From: Eopsaltria australis | Taxonomy: Eukaryota > Chordata > Aves > Passeriformes > Petroicidae | NCBI GenBank assembly: GCA_034509425.1 | Contig: JAVTVJ010000553.1 | Location: 372,001-436,000 of the forward strand | DNA length: 64,000 nt | Reading direction: 5' to 3' | Shown here: piece after piece, positions 21,824 through 33,867 of the stretch | Layout: each line of letters starts with the position of its first letter | Numbering within the stretch: the first letter of the stretch is position 1 | Made by a program: the position numbers and the translations under genes | The notes under the pieces: generated by a model | Databases searched by the model: none | What the model was told of the DNA's origin: nothing | The model's input: the letters and a program-made list of their open reading frames with translations, nothing else

Positions 21824-21918
21824 CCCATCCCATCCCATCCCATCCCATCCCATCCCATCCCATCCCATCCCATCCCATCCCATCCCATCCCATCCCATCC
21901 CATCCCATCCCATCCCAC
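21824..21918 (+). repeat. (CATCC)n pentanucleotide array
   Basis: About 18 near-perfect copies of CATCC/CCCAT, followed by a few degenerate 'cggatcccatggatcccatc' units up to about 21958. Confidence 0.97.
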
Positions 21919-22235
21919 GGATCCCATGGATCCCATCCCACAGATCCCATCCCATCCCCACCTTTGTAGGGTGTTCCCAAATGTTGCCTACATTTCCTGA
22001 TCCCCCTGAATGGGGCTGAGGGGCTTTCGTGGCTCTCAACCACAGCCAAAACCAGCCAAAAAATTAGATTTTCCTTCATACTGAGAGCACAGAAATGTGG
22101 AGATGTTCCAAACAAGCCAGGAAAGGAGGGAGCAAGAGGGAAATGCTTTTTCCTTTCTTGTCTACGCTCCCAAAATGCCCATTTCCCAAAAACATTGTGT
22201 GACATTGCCATCATTTGGGCATGGAGGGGGATTAT

Positions 22236-22514
22236 TTACAAGGGATGGAGGGACAGGATAAGGAGGAATGGCTTCCCACTGCCAGAGGGCAGGGACGGAT
22301 GGGATATTGGGAAGGAATTCCTGGGGGAGACACTGGCACAGGGTGCCCAGAGAAGCTGTGGCTGCCCCTGGATCCCTGGAAGTGTCCAAGGCCAGGTTGG
22401 ACAGGGCTTGGAGCAGCCTGGGACAGTGGAAGGTGTCCCTGCCCATGGCAGGGGTGGAATGGGATGGGATTTAATGTCCCTTCCAACCCAAACCACTCTG
22501 GGATTCTGTGACAG
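22236..22514 (+). mobile_element. CR1 LINE 3' fragment
   Basis: Sense CR1 from 'aagggatggagggacagga' through 'agtgtccaaggccaggttgg' to 'ccactctgggattctgtga'. Confidence 0.88.
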
Positions 22515-25500
22515 TTTTGGAGAAGATCCCCCTCCCTGAATCCCTCCAGCCACTGTGGGAAGATTCCCCATTTTTAAGGACCCTGAGGGGCAGCTGATGC
22601 TCTCTGTTGTCTCCAGGGAACGGCTTCTCCCTCTCTCCTCTCCGAGCAGATTCCCAGATGGAAATGCAGGATTAAAGACCTGCCTGGAGCTCCCCTGCAC
22701 CAGCAGCTTTCCGGTGTGGGAATAAAAAAGTCATTAAGGGCTGGCACAGACAATGAAATGGAACTTTGTCATCTTGCATTTGAGCCAAGCAGACGCTGAG
22801 GGAGCTGATGAGAGGCAAATTAATTATTTGCCTTTTGCAGAGGCTCCTGCGTGACGTTAATGAAAGCAGCGCTTTGGGCAGGCTCATGGCTCAGGATGCA
22901 GAGATTCACGGTTCTCCTTGTCCTCACAGAGCTCTGGTGAAAACTCTTTTCTCCTCTAGAAGCAGGAAAAGGAGTTTTTTGATTCCAGAGTTTGGGGGTA
23001 ATCCCTGGCCAGCAGCTCAGGATGCATCTCACACTGGAGCCATCAGGTTTAAAGGGTTTCTCTCTTTGCACGCACCAATTTCTCTTTTATTTTGGAATCA
23101 AATTTGATCCAGATCATCTCCCCAAGCCCACAAGCCAGGATTGCTGCCCTGATGGTTGGCAGAGTGACTCTCCTGCAGCAAAACCCAGATCCCAGGGGAT
23201 GGATGTGGGAAGGTTCTCTGCCAGCCCTGCCTTTCCTGATGAGGAGCCATAAACCTCCCAAAAAAACAAGCAGCTGATAATTAGTGGTCAGCAGAGGAGC
23301 TGGGGGCTGGCAGGAGAGAATCCTTGGATTCTGGGAGAATCCTGCCCACGGATCCTGCTGGGTTCTCTTCCCACCCTGCCACATTCCTTGGCATCCCTGC
23401 AGGATGTGACCTCCTCGCCATTCCCAACATTTTTCCCGTTTTGAAAACATTTAATTTTTTTTTTTTTTTAATTCTTTCCATCTTTTGCACCCCAGGCAGC
23501 CATTCCCTCTGGCTTAGAGGAGAATTAGGCAACTGCTCCTGAAATTCCAGTGTGAGCAACCAGGTCATGACCATCCAGACAAACAAAGCTCACAGCCCCA
23601 TGGCTCTTCCCAAAGTTTTTGGCTCCTTTTCCAGCTGAGACACAATGGGAGTACCAAATCTGAGCCCACACCGTGCCTTTCCTCCTGCTGTGTGCATGGA
23701 TGAGGGAATAATTTGGGAAGGGACGATTGTGCCCCTCAAGTCCTGGGTGGGATGGTGCCAAATTTGGGTTCCCACGGTTGGCACCAGGATTAACGACATT
23801 CCATCGGCGTGGGGAGCACCCCACACGGGCAGGAACATCTGGAAACCCTATCCCAAAAATCCCACACCCCCTCCAAAGCCCCCCAGCCACGGGGTGCTGC
23901 CAAAAACCTGCTTGAGCAAGAGCAGCCCCTGCCTGACATCTGCCCACACGCATTTGGGAGACCAGGAAACTTCCTGTGGACGTTGGCTGCCTGACAGGAG
24001 TGACCTCAAGCCTGCCTTTTTTTAGGGTGGGTATTTTTGGGGGCTGTGTTTTGATAACAGGTGGGAGCTCTGCCTGCTTTTCCCTGGCTGTGGGATTGGC
24101 AGGTTTTAAGGAAGAGCTCAGAGGTCGAGGGATTTCTGGAGCTCTGGTAAAAAAATGTTATTTTACATCTATAAAATGCAGTTTATTGCCACTTTTTAGG
24201 AAATTGGAGGCATCCATTCCCCCCTGCCAGGCTCTCCTGCTGCTTTCTGCCCCCATTCCTGTGGTTTCATCCCACATCCAACACATTTCCTCCAGGATCC
24301 AGAATCTACCCCGAGGAGCATCACAAGCACAAACCCAACATGATTCAGCAGGCTCCTTTGAGACACATTTATTATTTAAATAATAACTCTTTGTTTTTTA
24401 CATCACCTCGACTCACGAACCACGGAAAAGCCCCAAATCTCGGCACCTTTGGGCTCCCTGAGCAGAGCTGCAGCTCCCAAATGAGATTCCACACTTGGAA
24501 TGGTACAAATGCCACTGGGTGTGTTGGATGCTGCTCAAATGGGAGCCATGAGAAAATTCCTAATGGCAGCGGTGGCCTTGGGATGTGGAGTTGGATGCTC
24601 CTCATCCCCATGGGAATGATCCTGGAGTCCCAGAGAGCACAAGGAATCCCAGAAAATAAAAGAGTGGTGTTGAAGGATGCTGCCCAGCGGGGCAGGATTG
24701 ATGACCTGGATGGTTTTGCAGTTGGTTTTTTGCTTTTATTGATTTTTGGGGGGGTTTTATTTTAAATAAATGTTTGTCCCAATCAAGGACAAACCCAAAC
24801 CCCACCACCCTGGGTGTGGGTGAAGCTCATGGCTGTGACCATTCCCTGCTCAGGCTCTTTATTCACTTTGTTGGCTCTTGCAAAAATCATGGAACAAAGG
24901 GGATTTCCAAATGGGTGCTGAGGAGGGGCTGCTCTGCTCCATCACAGCGCCAGGGAAGTGCCCAAATTTGGCTTTTTTAGTACCTTGGTGCCCCTCAGTG
25001 CCTAAAATCTCAGGGGTGTGGGACAGACAGACAGACAGACATGAGCACACAGACCAGCCCCTGAAAAAGTGCATTTCTTTAGGCAACCAGCCTGAAAAAA
25101 GGGGGAATATTTGAGGATACACTGCTCCCTTCCTCTCCTTCCCAATCCTCATGGACCTGGGGACACAGCCAGTGATGTTTGCAGCCACCCAGCCCCATCT
25201 CCAGGAGCTGCATCCCAAAAAACCACAGAGACCTTGCTGGGAAAGAAACCAGCAGGAATCTCTGCTAAACTCCTCAGCAAAACTCCCCAAACATCACTCC
25301 TGACGCTTCCCAGCAGGGCTGAGCCCTTCTCCAGGTGGCACCAGCCCTAAGGGTGACAGCAGCACCCAGGGACCCATCAGCCCTTCCTTTTGTCCCTGTG
25401 AGAGGCCACAGTGGCTTTCCAGGGGCTTCCCAGGTGACACATGGGACACCTGAGCTGAGCCACCCCCAGGCTGCGGCAGACACATCTCTCGACGAGCCCT

Positions 25501-25577
25501 GAGGCAGAGCTCCCTCAACACCCATCAGGAGGCAGGATTCTCCTGGAATGGACCCTGCAGGACTCTCCTGGATGGAT

Positions 25578-25823
25578 CTACTGCCCACAGAGGTCCAGCC
25601 GTGCCACCAGCTTTGTCACAGAGGGTGACACAGTCCGGCTGTCCGGGGCCGTGGGGGTGACCTGGCAGCAGAGCACGGAGCGCATGAGGCGCAGCACCGG
25701 CGGCCGCAGGATGGCAAAAACCCAGGGATCCACGATGGAGTTGATGGAGAGGAAACGCAGGGCCAGCAGATCCCACTCGTGGTTGGCCTCTTTCCCACTG
25801 AACTTGTTCATGTAGGCTCGGAT
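25578..25823 (-). CDS. PTGER2: PTGER2 exon 2 (TM7 and C-tail)
   Basis: On the minus strand the acceptor is ttcacag before 25823 and the stop is at 25578-25580. It starts IRAYMNK and contains [20 protein letters not shown] and RLMRSVLCC, which match mammalian EP2 closely. The last ~30 residues (Thr/Ser/Pro, ending DLCGQ) are diverged. Confidence 0.96.
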   Translation of the reverse strand: MRAYMNKFSGKEANHEWDLLALRFLSINSIVDPWVFAILRPPVLRLMRSVLCCQVTPTAPDSRTVSPSVTKLVARLDLCGQ

Positions 25824-28800
25824 CTGTGAAATCAGGGAGGGGAAAGGAGCTTAAAGATCATCTCGTTCCACCCCCTCTGCCGTTCCCACATCCCAGGTTG
25901 CTCCAAGCCCCATCTGACCTGGTCTGGAACCCTTCCAGCCAGAGCTTCTCTGTATCAGGACCTCATCACCCTCACAGTAAAGATTTTTTTTCCCAATATC
26001 CCATCTAAACCTCCCCTCTTTCAGTTTGAATCCATTCCTCCTTGTCCTGTCACTCCAGGTCTCCCTCCATCTCGCCTCTAGCTCCTTTCAGGTACTGGAA
26101 GGTCACAATTAGGTCATCCCCAAACCCTTCTCTTTTCCAGGCTGAACAATCCCAACTCTCCCAGCCTTTCCTCACAGCAGAGCTGCTCCATCCCTTTAAT
26201 CAACTTGCTGCCTCCTCTGGACTCTCTCCAACAGCTCCATGTCCTTCCTGTGCTGGAAGGACCCCAGAGCTGAACACAGCCCTGCAGTGGGGTCTCACAC
26301 TCACCTCCCTCAACCAGGCAGAAATCACAGGGAGAAATAATTCCGAGCCTGGGCTGCCAAGATCGGGCCCCCAGGCAGCTCTTTTGGGGCCATTTGGGCC
26401 GTCACAGCAAATTTGCTGAGTCTGTGGGTATAAATAAACTTTAAACTAAGCCAGCCCCGTGCTCTGCTCCGTTCAGAGCCGCAATGAAACGCGTGACTGA
26501 TGCAGGAAGTGGTGTCTCTCACCTTGAGACCACACGGGAGCAACAAACGTGGGAGAGGGAGAGGATGAGGGGCGCTGGACCTCGCTGGTCCTTCCTGTGC
26601 CGACTCATCACAGCCCGCGGGGCTTCCTGGAAGGGTGACTCAGCACTCCTTACTCATTCGGGTCACCAACACCCCCTCGCTCCGCTCCGGGCTGCGGGGA
26701 TGCCTGGGTGGGGCTGGGCAGCAGCAGCATCCCTCCCCTGCCTGGATCCGCCGGGTACCACCCCGGGATGCCACATCCCAGGTGGCCACACGCAGCATTT
26801 CCGAGCTCTGGGGTGTTTTGGGAAGGAATTCGTGGCCTGGTGGGTTCGTGTGCCTGCACTGCTCCTGGGAGGAGCTGTGGGCAGCTGGGGACAGCGGAGA
26901 AAGTGTCACCCCAAGGAGGCAGCTGGGTTTGGGCCGCTGCCAAAGCGCAGCCCCACAGGGGAGCCGGGCGATGGGAAAAGGGAAGCTGGCTCTGGATAAG
27001 GCTGTATCTGCCACCACAGGGCCCATGGGATCCTGGCCAGGGCTGCTTTCCCAGCCCCTCTGCCCCGAGCACACCCACAGGGCCATGCCCACGTGTCCCC
27101 ACCGAGGGGTTCCGCTCCCTCCTGACCACAGCAGCCAAAGCCGGGCTTTTTTGGGACACGGGAAGAGCTGCCCATCATGTGTGGGTTCATGGTCAGGAGC
27201 TGAAGTGTCTCTCAGGGCGTTGAGGCTACTGGGATGCTCATGAGTATTTGGACACTACTCCTTTGTCCTAAAACCCTGTCTTGGCTTAGCCTGTGGTTAT
27301 TTCCTTTTCCCTTAGGAAAAGCAAGGGAGCATGAAGGGAAAGTAGAGTCTATTTAACACCAAGAGCATGAAATTAGCACTGGCTGTGCTAATTAACTCCC
27401 AGCCTTGATGGGGTCACTCCTAATGGGACCAAACTGACCTCCTGCACTGGGGGGTTCACGCACACAGGCTGGGGCTGGAGGAGTTCCAAAGCCCAGGATG
27501 CTCCCGGTGGAAAAGCCCTTGGATGGATGAAAAGTGGCCCTTGGGAGGGGAGAGCCCAGACAGAGCCAGGGCACTCGCTCTCTCTGCTTCCTCGCTTGGC
27601 TGTTTTGATCCTGGATTCCTGCTGGAAGCCTCATGCCTGGATGGGGCACAGGATGTGGGCACATCCCTTGGGATGGCACGTGCTGTGGCCGCTGTGCCAG
27701 ATCTCTGTTCCCAGAAATCTCCCATCTCTGTGCCCGTGCCTCGGTGCTGCCGCAGAGGAGCAGAGACCGCGAGGTGAGTGCAGCCTCCTGCATCTCCAGC
27801 TCCATCCACAGAAACCTGGGATAACTCATCCCGCCCAGCACAGATATTCCCAGCCTCCAGCCAGGGCAGCTCCTTCATCCCATCTCTAGATGTGGAATTA
27901 GTTGCTCTGCCATCCCTCACACCTCCACCATGAGTTCCTGGATCCTGGGAACTGCAGTGATGCCGTGTGGTCCAGGAGATCCCCATCCTGTCCCTGCCTG
28001 AGTCACAGTGCCGGGCCTCGGAGCCTCTGTGGGGTGAGAGGACACCTCTGCTCCTGCCACACCATCCTTCTGTCACCCCATTTTCCTGCCAGACCATTTC
28101 CCTTCCACCCCATTTTCCTGCTACTTTGTGCTCCTGCCACTCCATCCTCTTGCCACTTCATCCTCCTGTCACTCTATCTTCCTGCCATCCCATTTTCCCG
28201 TCACTTCATCCTCCTGCCATTCCATTGTCCTGCCACTCTGTCCTCCTGCCACCCCATCCTCCTGCCATCCCATTTTTCTGCCACTCCATCCTCCTGCCAC
28301 TCCATCCTCCTCCTGGCACTGGGGATACAGGGAATGATTCCCCTATTCCTCAGGTGATGTGCAAACTGCCAGATGGCTGAGCCGGCCTCTTGCAAGCTTC
28401 GGGAAGGGCAAAGCTTTGACCTCAACCCTCGAGGTTTGGCCAGCAGAGTCAGGAGAAGCCTTATAAAGGCCAGGAGAGAAATGTGGGTGTGGGGAGAGCG
28501 ACCCCAAGCTGGGGACAGACAACGCACTCACCGTGAAGGGCAGGGAGCAGATGACGAAGGTGATGGTCATGATGGAGAGCAGCAGCAGGTGGTCGATCTC
28601 CTCGGCCATGGAGAACATGCGGCGGCCGCAGCCGGAGGCGGCGCGGGGCTGCTCCAGGCTGGTCACCCGGCGCGTCCTCTGCCCGCGGCGGTGCATGCGG
28701 GCCAGGTTCACGATGACGCTCAGGTTGCAGAGCAGCACGGCCAGGATGAGGAACAGGAGCAGGGTGGCGTAGAGGAGCGAGAAGGTGACGTGCAGCCCCG

Positions 28801-29368
28801 CGTGGCTCTGGTGGGAGTCCAGGTGCATCTGGATGAAGCACCAGGTGCCGGGGCAGTACTGCACGTAGCGCCCGAAGCCCACCAGCGGCAGCGAGCAGAA
28901 GGCGGCCGAGAAGGTGTAGATGGCCGGCAGGGCCACCAGCCCCGTGCGGGGGCTCAGGAAGCGCTCGTAGAAGTAGGGCCGCCCCAGGGCCAGGCAGCGC
29001 TCCAGCGCCATGGTGAAGAGGATGAGCATGGTGGCGAGGCCGAAGAAGCTCATGGCGAAGCCGAAGTAGAGGCAGATGTGCCCTCCGCGGACCAGCGCGG
29101 TGAGGGTGCGGTTGCGGTGGTAGGAGGCGAGCACCAAAGGGCTGACGGAGCAGGTGCCCAGCAGGTCGGTGACCACCAGGGCCAGCACCAGGACGTGGAA
29201 CAGCGCGGGCGGGCGCTGCCGGGGCCCCCGGCGGCCGCGCAGGAGCAGCCCCAGCGCCAGGAGGTTGCCCAGGAGCCCGGCCGAGAACATGAGGGCGCTG
29301 ACCAGAGGGCGAGCCCCGGCCGGCAGCGCTGCCTCGTCGCGCCCGCACCCCCGGCCCGTCCCGTTCAT
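25578..29368 (-). CDS. PTGER2: PTGER2, prostaglandin E2 receptor EP2 (two exons, complete)
   Basis: Seven-transmembrane Gs-coupled receptor for prostaglandin E2 at the plasma membrane. Exon 1 (29368 down to 28532, 279 codons) and exon 2 (25823 down to 25578) join in phase 0 across a 2.7-kb intron with a GTGAGT donor and CAG acceptor, giving 360 residues (human 358). TM1 contains SALMFSAGLLGN (24-35). The prostanoid ECL2 signature QYCPGTWCF is at 170-178. SMAEEIDH leads into TM6, and TM7 reads [15 protein letters not shown] with the prostanoid-conserved Arg at 302. Sequons occur at N2 (NGT) and N86 (NRT). The intron falls in TM6 after LPFT, the usual place in prostanoid receptors. I chose the MNGTG start because it matches the family length and sits in a good context (G at -3). 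An in-frame ATG 34 codons upstream would add only Ala/Gly/Pro/Arg-rich sequence. Position 125 is Cys where human has Tyr (ERY). The gene looks intact. Confidence 0.96.
25835..26345 (-). mobile_element. CR1 LINE 3' region, longer copy
   Basis: Reverse-oriented CR1 inside the PTGER2 intron, starting about 12 bp from the exon 2 acceptor. Blocks include 'ggttgctccaagccccatct', 'caggctgaacaatcccaact', 'ccttcctgtgctggaaggac' and 'cagagctgaacacagccctg'. At ~510 bp it keeps more 5' sequence than most, with no usable reverse-transcriptase frame. Confidence 0.9.
28050..28312 (+). repeat. Degenerate 15-bp minisatellite in the PTGER2 intron
   Basis: About 17 imperfect copies of a 15-base C/T-rich unit close to 'catcctcctgccact'. 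It is polypyrimidine on the plus strand. It lies in the intron about 220 bp from the exon 1 donor. Confidence 0.85.
28532..29368 (-). CDS. PTGER2: PTGER2 exon 1 (N-terminus to TM6)
   Basis: ATG at 29368-29366; donor GTGAGT begins at 28531. It encodes 279 residues covering TM1-TM5 and the start of TM6. GC is very high and the opposite strand is also open for long stretches, a composition effect. ICL3 contains RRVTS (233-237), a possible PKA-type site. Confidence 0.96.
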
Positions 29369-29780
29369 CCCGCGCCGCCGCCGCCGCACGCCCGACTGCG
29401 CTGCCGCCCCCGGCACCGGCACCGGCACCGCCCGCCCCGACGGCACCGCCCCGCCCGCCGCCCCCGGCACCGCCCCGGGCTCTCGGCACCGCCCCGGGCC
29501 CCTCCGGCCCCGCGCTCACAGGGATGGACGGAGCGGAGGCGGGGGACGCGCACGGACCGACCCCGGCCGGACCGAGAGTCCCGGCAGCCCTGGGCTGGCC
29601 TGTCCCGGTGCGGGTCCGACAGTCCCGGCACCGCTCTGGGAGACCCGGCCACGGCCAGTCCCGGTGCGGTCCGAGAGCCCCGGTGCCAGGCCGGGAATGC
29701 CGCGGCGGCCCCGGGATGGCTGGGACAGTCCCCGGTCTGAGCCAGCCCCGGCTGCGGCACGCCCAGCCCCGCTGCCCGAC
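29369..29780 (-). promoter_or_regulatory. PTGER2: PTGER2 CpG-island promoter / 5'UTR
   Basis: CpG-dense sequence upstream of the start codon. GC boxes cluster at about 29429-29465 ('cgccccgcccgccgccccc' type), and a short CGGCAC repeat lies at about 29409-29430. No TATA box is evident. The island continues through exon 1 to about 28600. The transcription start cannot be placed. Confidence 0.6.
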
Positions 29781-30130
29781 CGGGAGCGTCTCTTACGATC
29801 GGCCCCGGTGCCGGTCCAGGTGCTCCGGGGCGGCTTCGGGAGTCCCTCGCATGGCCAGCCCCGGTGCCGGTCCAAGAGTCCCGGTGCCGGTCCAGGAGCC
29901 CGGTGCGGCTCTGAGAGCGCCAAGGCACGGTCAGTCCCTGTGCCAGACCGGGAGCAGCTCTCCCAGCCAGTCCCGGCGCTGCTCCAGGAGTCCTGGTGCC
30001 GGTCCAGGAGTCTCAGTGGCGGCCCGGGATCACTCTCAGGGCCAATCCCGGTACAGGTCCCGGAGTCCCGGTGTGGCTCCAGTCTGTCCCAGTGCTAATC
30101 CAGGAATCCCAGTGCCGGTGGAGCAGCCAC
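29540..30130 (+). repeat. Degenerate GC-rich minisatellite upstream of PTGER2
   Basis: The phrases 'cccggtgccggtcc', 'aggagtcccggtg' and 'gagagccccggtg' recur about every 20-40 bases with substitutions, becoming more degraded to the right. It overlaps the outer part of the CpG island. Confidence 0.8.
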
Positions 30131-30361
30131 TGGCATGGTCAGAGATTCCCAGTGGTGCTCTGGGAGCCCCGAGGCACAGCCAGCTCCAGTCCTGCCCCCG
30201 GTGCTGTCTCTGAGACCCCAAATCCCTCTGAGCCCGAACTCCCAGCTGAACCCAGGCTGTGCAGGGGAATTCCCATGGCGAATTCCCTGTCCCATGGCTG
30301 GCAGAGGCCATGTCCCCATTGTCCCTCTCTCCTAAATGTCCCCAAAGGGGTGCAGCCTGTC

Positions 30362-30480
30362 TGACCATGACCTTAAAACCCATCCAGTCCTACCCTCTGC
30401 CATGGTCAGGGACACCTTCCATTATCCCAGGCTGCTCCAAGCCCCATCCAGCCTGGAACACATCCAGGGGTGCGAAATCC
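30362..30480 (-). mobile_element. CR1 LINE 3' fragment
   Basis: Reverse-oriented, diverged CR1 3' end ('accttaaaacccatccagtc' to 'ccccatccagcctggaacac'). Confidence 0.75.
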
Positions 30481-31661
30481 ACATGTTCAATCCCAGTGGC
30501 CTCGGATGCTCTGTCCATCCTTCAGGACACCAGCCCTCACTCAAGCTGCTTTTATTTAAGCAGCTGGTGCTTCACAGGTCACTTCCAGAACCCCTCGAGG
30601 ACCGAAAACCTTTTACCTCCCGTGGCCCTGGGGCTGTTCCAACAGCTGTGCCAATTTAATTTTTAATTTACTCTGCACACCTGCTCCCCCAAAACCGCAG
30701 CGAAACTGCAGCAGGGGTGACTCCAGCATGGACACAGCAGGTTGCAGGCACACCAGTGGGTTTGGCTGTTATTTTTAAAACCACACTTTTGTAACAGGAA
30801 CTTCGTAAAGGAAACATGGGGCATGGCAAACTGGAGAGCCGGGCGAGCTGCGGTTTGTGACAGCACCTCCATTTCTGAGGAGCCACTGCTCGGCCTGGCT
30901 CTGCTCACTTCTCTCACACAACCCAAAAGCCTCTTCAGCGTGGCGGGGAGGATGAGCTGAGGGCGAGGTGACAAAGCCACAGCTCCAGCTCTGTTCTCAC
31001 GGTTAAAGCAATGAGTGAGATGGAGGGGACGGTGTTTTAACCATCACAGACCAGCTCAGCACAAGTGGGTCAGGAAAAACATTGAGGAAAAACATCCCAG
31101 GAGCTCTTTTAGCCCTGCTTCCAGTCCTGACCCAGCAGAGCACCAAAGCACACGGACACATCCGACGGCAGGAGCCAGCCTGTTTGATTCCAGAGGGTTG
31201 GGTGGCACCCCAGCATGTTCAGCCCTCCTTTGTGGCATCCACAAATTCAGCTGAGGCCCAGTCTGTATCCAGTCTGCCCATCCAGAGAGCTTTTCCCAGC
31301 AGCAGGCACCCCGTAGGGTGGCTGCTCCAAGGCTTTTCCCAGCCTCCCACTTCTTTCTGGCGTTCCCGTGTCACAGCTCAGGAAAGGGTTTTGGCTCCTT
31401 CTGGAGCTCATTTTCCTGGCAGCTAATGGAACCTTAAATACCCTTCTGGGGCTTCAGGCTTCTCCACTGACAGTTGTCTCTGATGGGATTTTTCTGCAAT
31501 AATAGGAAAATTGCTGGGCTTTTGTTTTTTTTCATTCCCCCTTCTGAGCTCAAAACCAGGAACAGGCAGCTTGGTACAATCTGTCCTGCCTTGGGAAGGG
31601 TTTGTTTTCTTCCCTTTGCTTCCATGTTTAGCTTGTGTGTCTTGCCTCTAACGAGGGCCAT

Positions 31662-32080
31662 ATCAAATCCTAGAATTGTTTGGTTTGGAAAAATCCTCTA
31701 AGACATTGAGTCCAACCATTTCCCCAGCACTGCCAAGGCCACCACTGACCCGTGTCCCCAAGTGCCACATCCCCAGGGCTTTTAAATCCCTCCAGGGATG
31801 GGGATTCCACCACTGCCCTCGGCACTTGTGCCAATGAATAAATTTTCACTAATATGCAATCTAAACCTTTCCTGGCACAACTTGAGGCCATTTCTTTTCC
31901 TCCTCTCCCTGTTTCCTGATAGCAAAGCACCCCCCGGGCTGTCCCCTTCTGTCAGGGAGTTGTGCAGAGCCACAAGGTCCCCCCTGAGCCTCCTTTGCTC
32001 CCTCTCCCAGCTCCCTGGTGCTCCAGACCCTTCCCCAGCTCTGTTCCCTTCTCTGGTCACATTCCAGCACCTCAAACATC
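31662..32080 (-). mobile_element. CR1 LINE 3' region, older subfamily
   Basis: Reverse-oriented CR1 with 'ttgagtccaaccatttcccc', 'cgtgtccccaagtgccacat', 'caacttgaggccatttcttt' and 'ctctggtcacattccagcac'. It is related to the copy at 11640-11945 but longer. Confidence 0.88.
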
Positions 32081-33867
32081 CTCCCAAGTTTTGTTGGCTT
32101 TGTTTTCCCTAATTTCAAAGTCAAGCCCAGTTGAAGAAAAACACTCTGGGCTTGTGGAAAAGTTTCATGGACTTCACAGAAAGGACTCAGCCTCTGGAGT
32201 TTGCCACCTGTGGCTGGGGAGGATTTTGGGATCCTGCTCCATCCCCAGTGGGTTTTAAAGGATGGCTCTGGCACCAGGTCCAGCCCCCCTGTTTATGATG
32301 AATGGATTTCATCCCTTTTAATCCAAAACCCCATCCTGACTCATGTTTAACAAAGCCAGACAACACTTTTCTCCCAAAGCCTTCCCATTCTTTATCTTGT
32401 ATTCCAGTGCTTCCAGCAGCCTCACAGCCCATCCTGGAAAATCAGGGCTGAGCTCAGGCACGGCAGATCCAGGTTTGGGTGATTTAGCTTATCCTGTTCC
32501 AGCACCTGGGTGCACGGGTTAAAAAACAAACGGAGCCACTCCTGGGCTGGCTGGGGCTCCTGGCAGCCCTGGCACTGCTGCCTGCCCAGGCACGCGCCTC
32601 CCTGCTTCCAGAATAGCTGAAAAATGCAGGCAATTAAAAAAAAAACGGGCTCTTTGCAAGAACGAAACAATTTGTCGGGAAATGAGCTTGAGCAAAGTTG
32701 TGCCTGGATTTCGTGAGCTGAAATAAAAAAAAAAAAAAACCACCCTGAGAGTGATTTACGTCCAGGAAAGGAGCGGGATGCAGGGAGAGGTGATGCTGGT
32801 GGCAGCAGTGGCAGCGTGGGATAGGGCAGCTGGCGGTGCTGGAGGGTGACAGGGACATAAAACAGCCCCCAAAAGAGCATCGCTGGCGTGGAACCACAGC
32901 CTGGAGCTGAGCAGCGTCTCTTTATTGCCTCCATTAAGCGTCAGGTCCGTCCCTGTGGGAGCGGCTGGCACGGAGCGGTCCCCAGGGGAATGACTGAGCA
33001 CTGGAGGAGCCTGGGGGGGGATGTGAGCAGGGGGGGCTCCACAGCCGCTCTCCCCTCCCCAGCTGGAGCTCCCCGAGCCCCTGGGCGTTTTTTGGTTCCT
33101 ATTTAGCAACATCTACACGCAACCCGCGCATTGCCGGGATTTTTCATTTCAATTCTTATTCAATTTATATTTTCTTTTTATTTTGATCGTTCCCAGACTC
33201 AGTAAGGAGGGGATCTAAGCTTTGCCACAACTCGTGAAGCCCCAAACTGTGCGTGTTGAGGCGCTGAAAATTGGGATGCCCAAGGGACCAGCTTGGGCTG
33301 GAGAACATCCGTGGCCTCCTCGCTCTCCGTGCTCGGCCAGCCGGGAGCCCGGCCCTGCCTGGGGACGTGCTGCCATCTCTGGCGAGGACGGTGACACGGC
33401 AGCGCCGGGAGCAGCCGGGAGCGAGGATTTATCCTCCCGGAGGCCGCCCTGGCTGCAGCCCCAAATTCAAACCTCGCTGGCTGCAGCCGCCGCTCGGCTC
33501 GCCCGGAGGCAGCAGCGCCTGGCTGGAGACTCCAAGTCTGTTCCCACAGCAGGTCGGACACCAGGAAGGGCAGAATCCCGATTAAAAGCGCTGCCCCAGC
33601 CAGGGGAGTGAGTCAAGGTCACTGGGATATGCCCCAGCCAGGGATCAGGGATGCTGCAGGGATGGGGGTCACTCGTGGCTCTGTGATTTCTTTCCTGTGA
33701 TGATAAAATCACGGATGGGTCAGTGAAGTGCTGTTTGCATCGTCCTGGGGCTCGAGTGGAGTCAATTTTTGCACTTTAATAAAGGACCTGATTTGGTTTG
33801 TGTCAGTTTAATTACCGATTTCCATGGGTCGTGAACATGGGATGTAAACACTCACATCTCATGGGGC

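Larger units (their letters stand above)
21166..25577. other. Intergenic DNA and probable PTGER2 3'UTR
   Basis: No further gene is recognised. The right-hand part, read on the minus strand, should contain the PTGER2 3'UTR. A minus-strand AATAAA lies at 24858-24863, about 715 bases past the stop. A (GACA)n run lies at 25022-25040. A homeodomain-like AATTAATTA patch lies at about 22818-22826 and a TGACGT at about 22852-22857. Confidence 0.45.

Noticed and set aside
21824..21918. CATCC array considered as a telomere-like or CRISPR-like repeat
   Set aside because: It is a plain pentanucleotide microsatellite without spacers; the vertebrate telomere unit is TTAGGG.
28373..29740. 455-codon plus-strand frame across PTGER2 exon 1
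   Set aside because: Antisense shadow of a GC-rich receptor exon; His/Glu/Gln/Ala-rich, no family resemblance.
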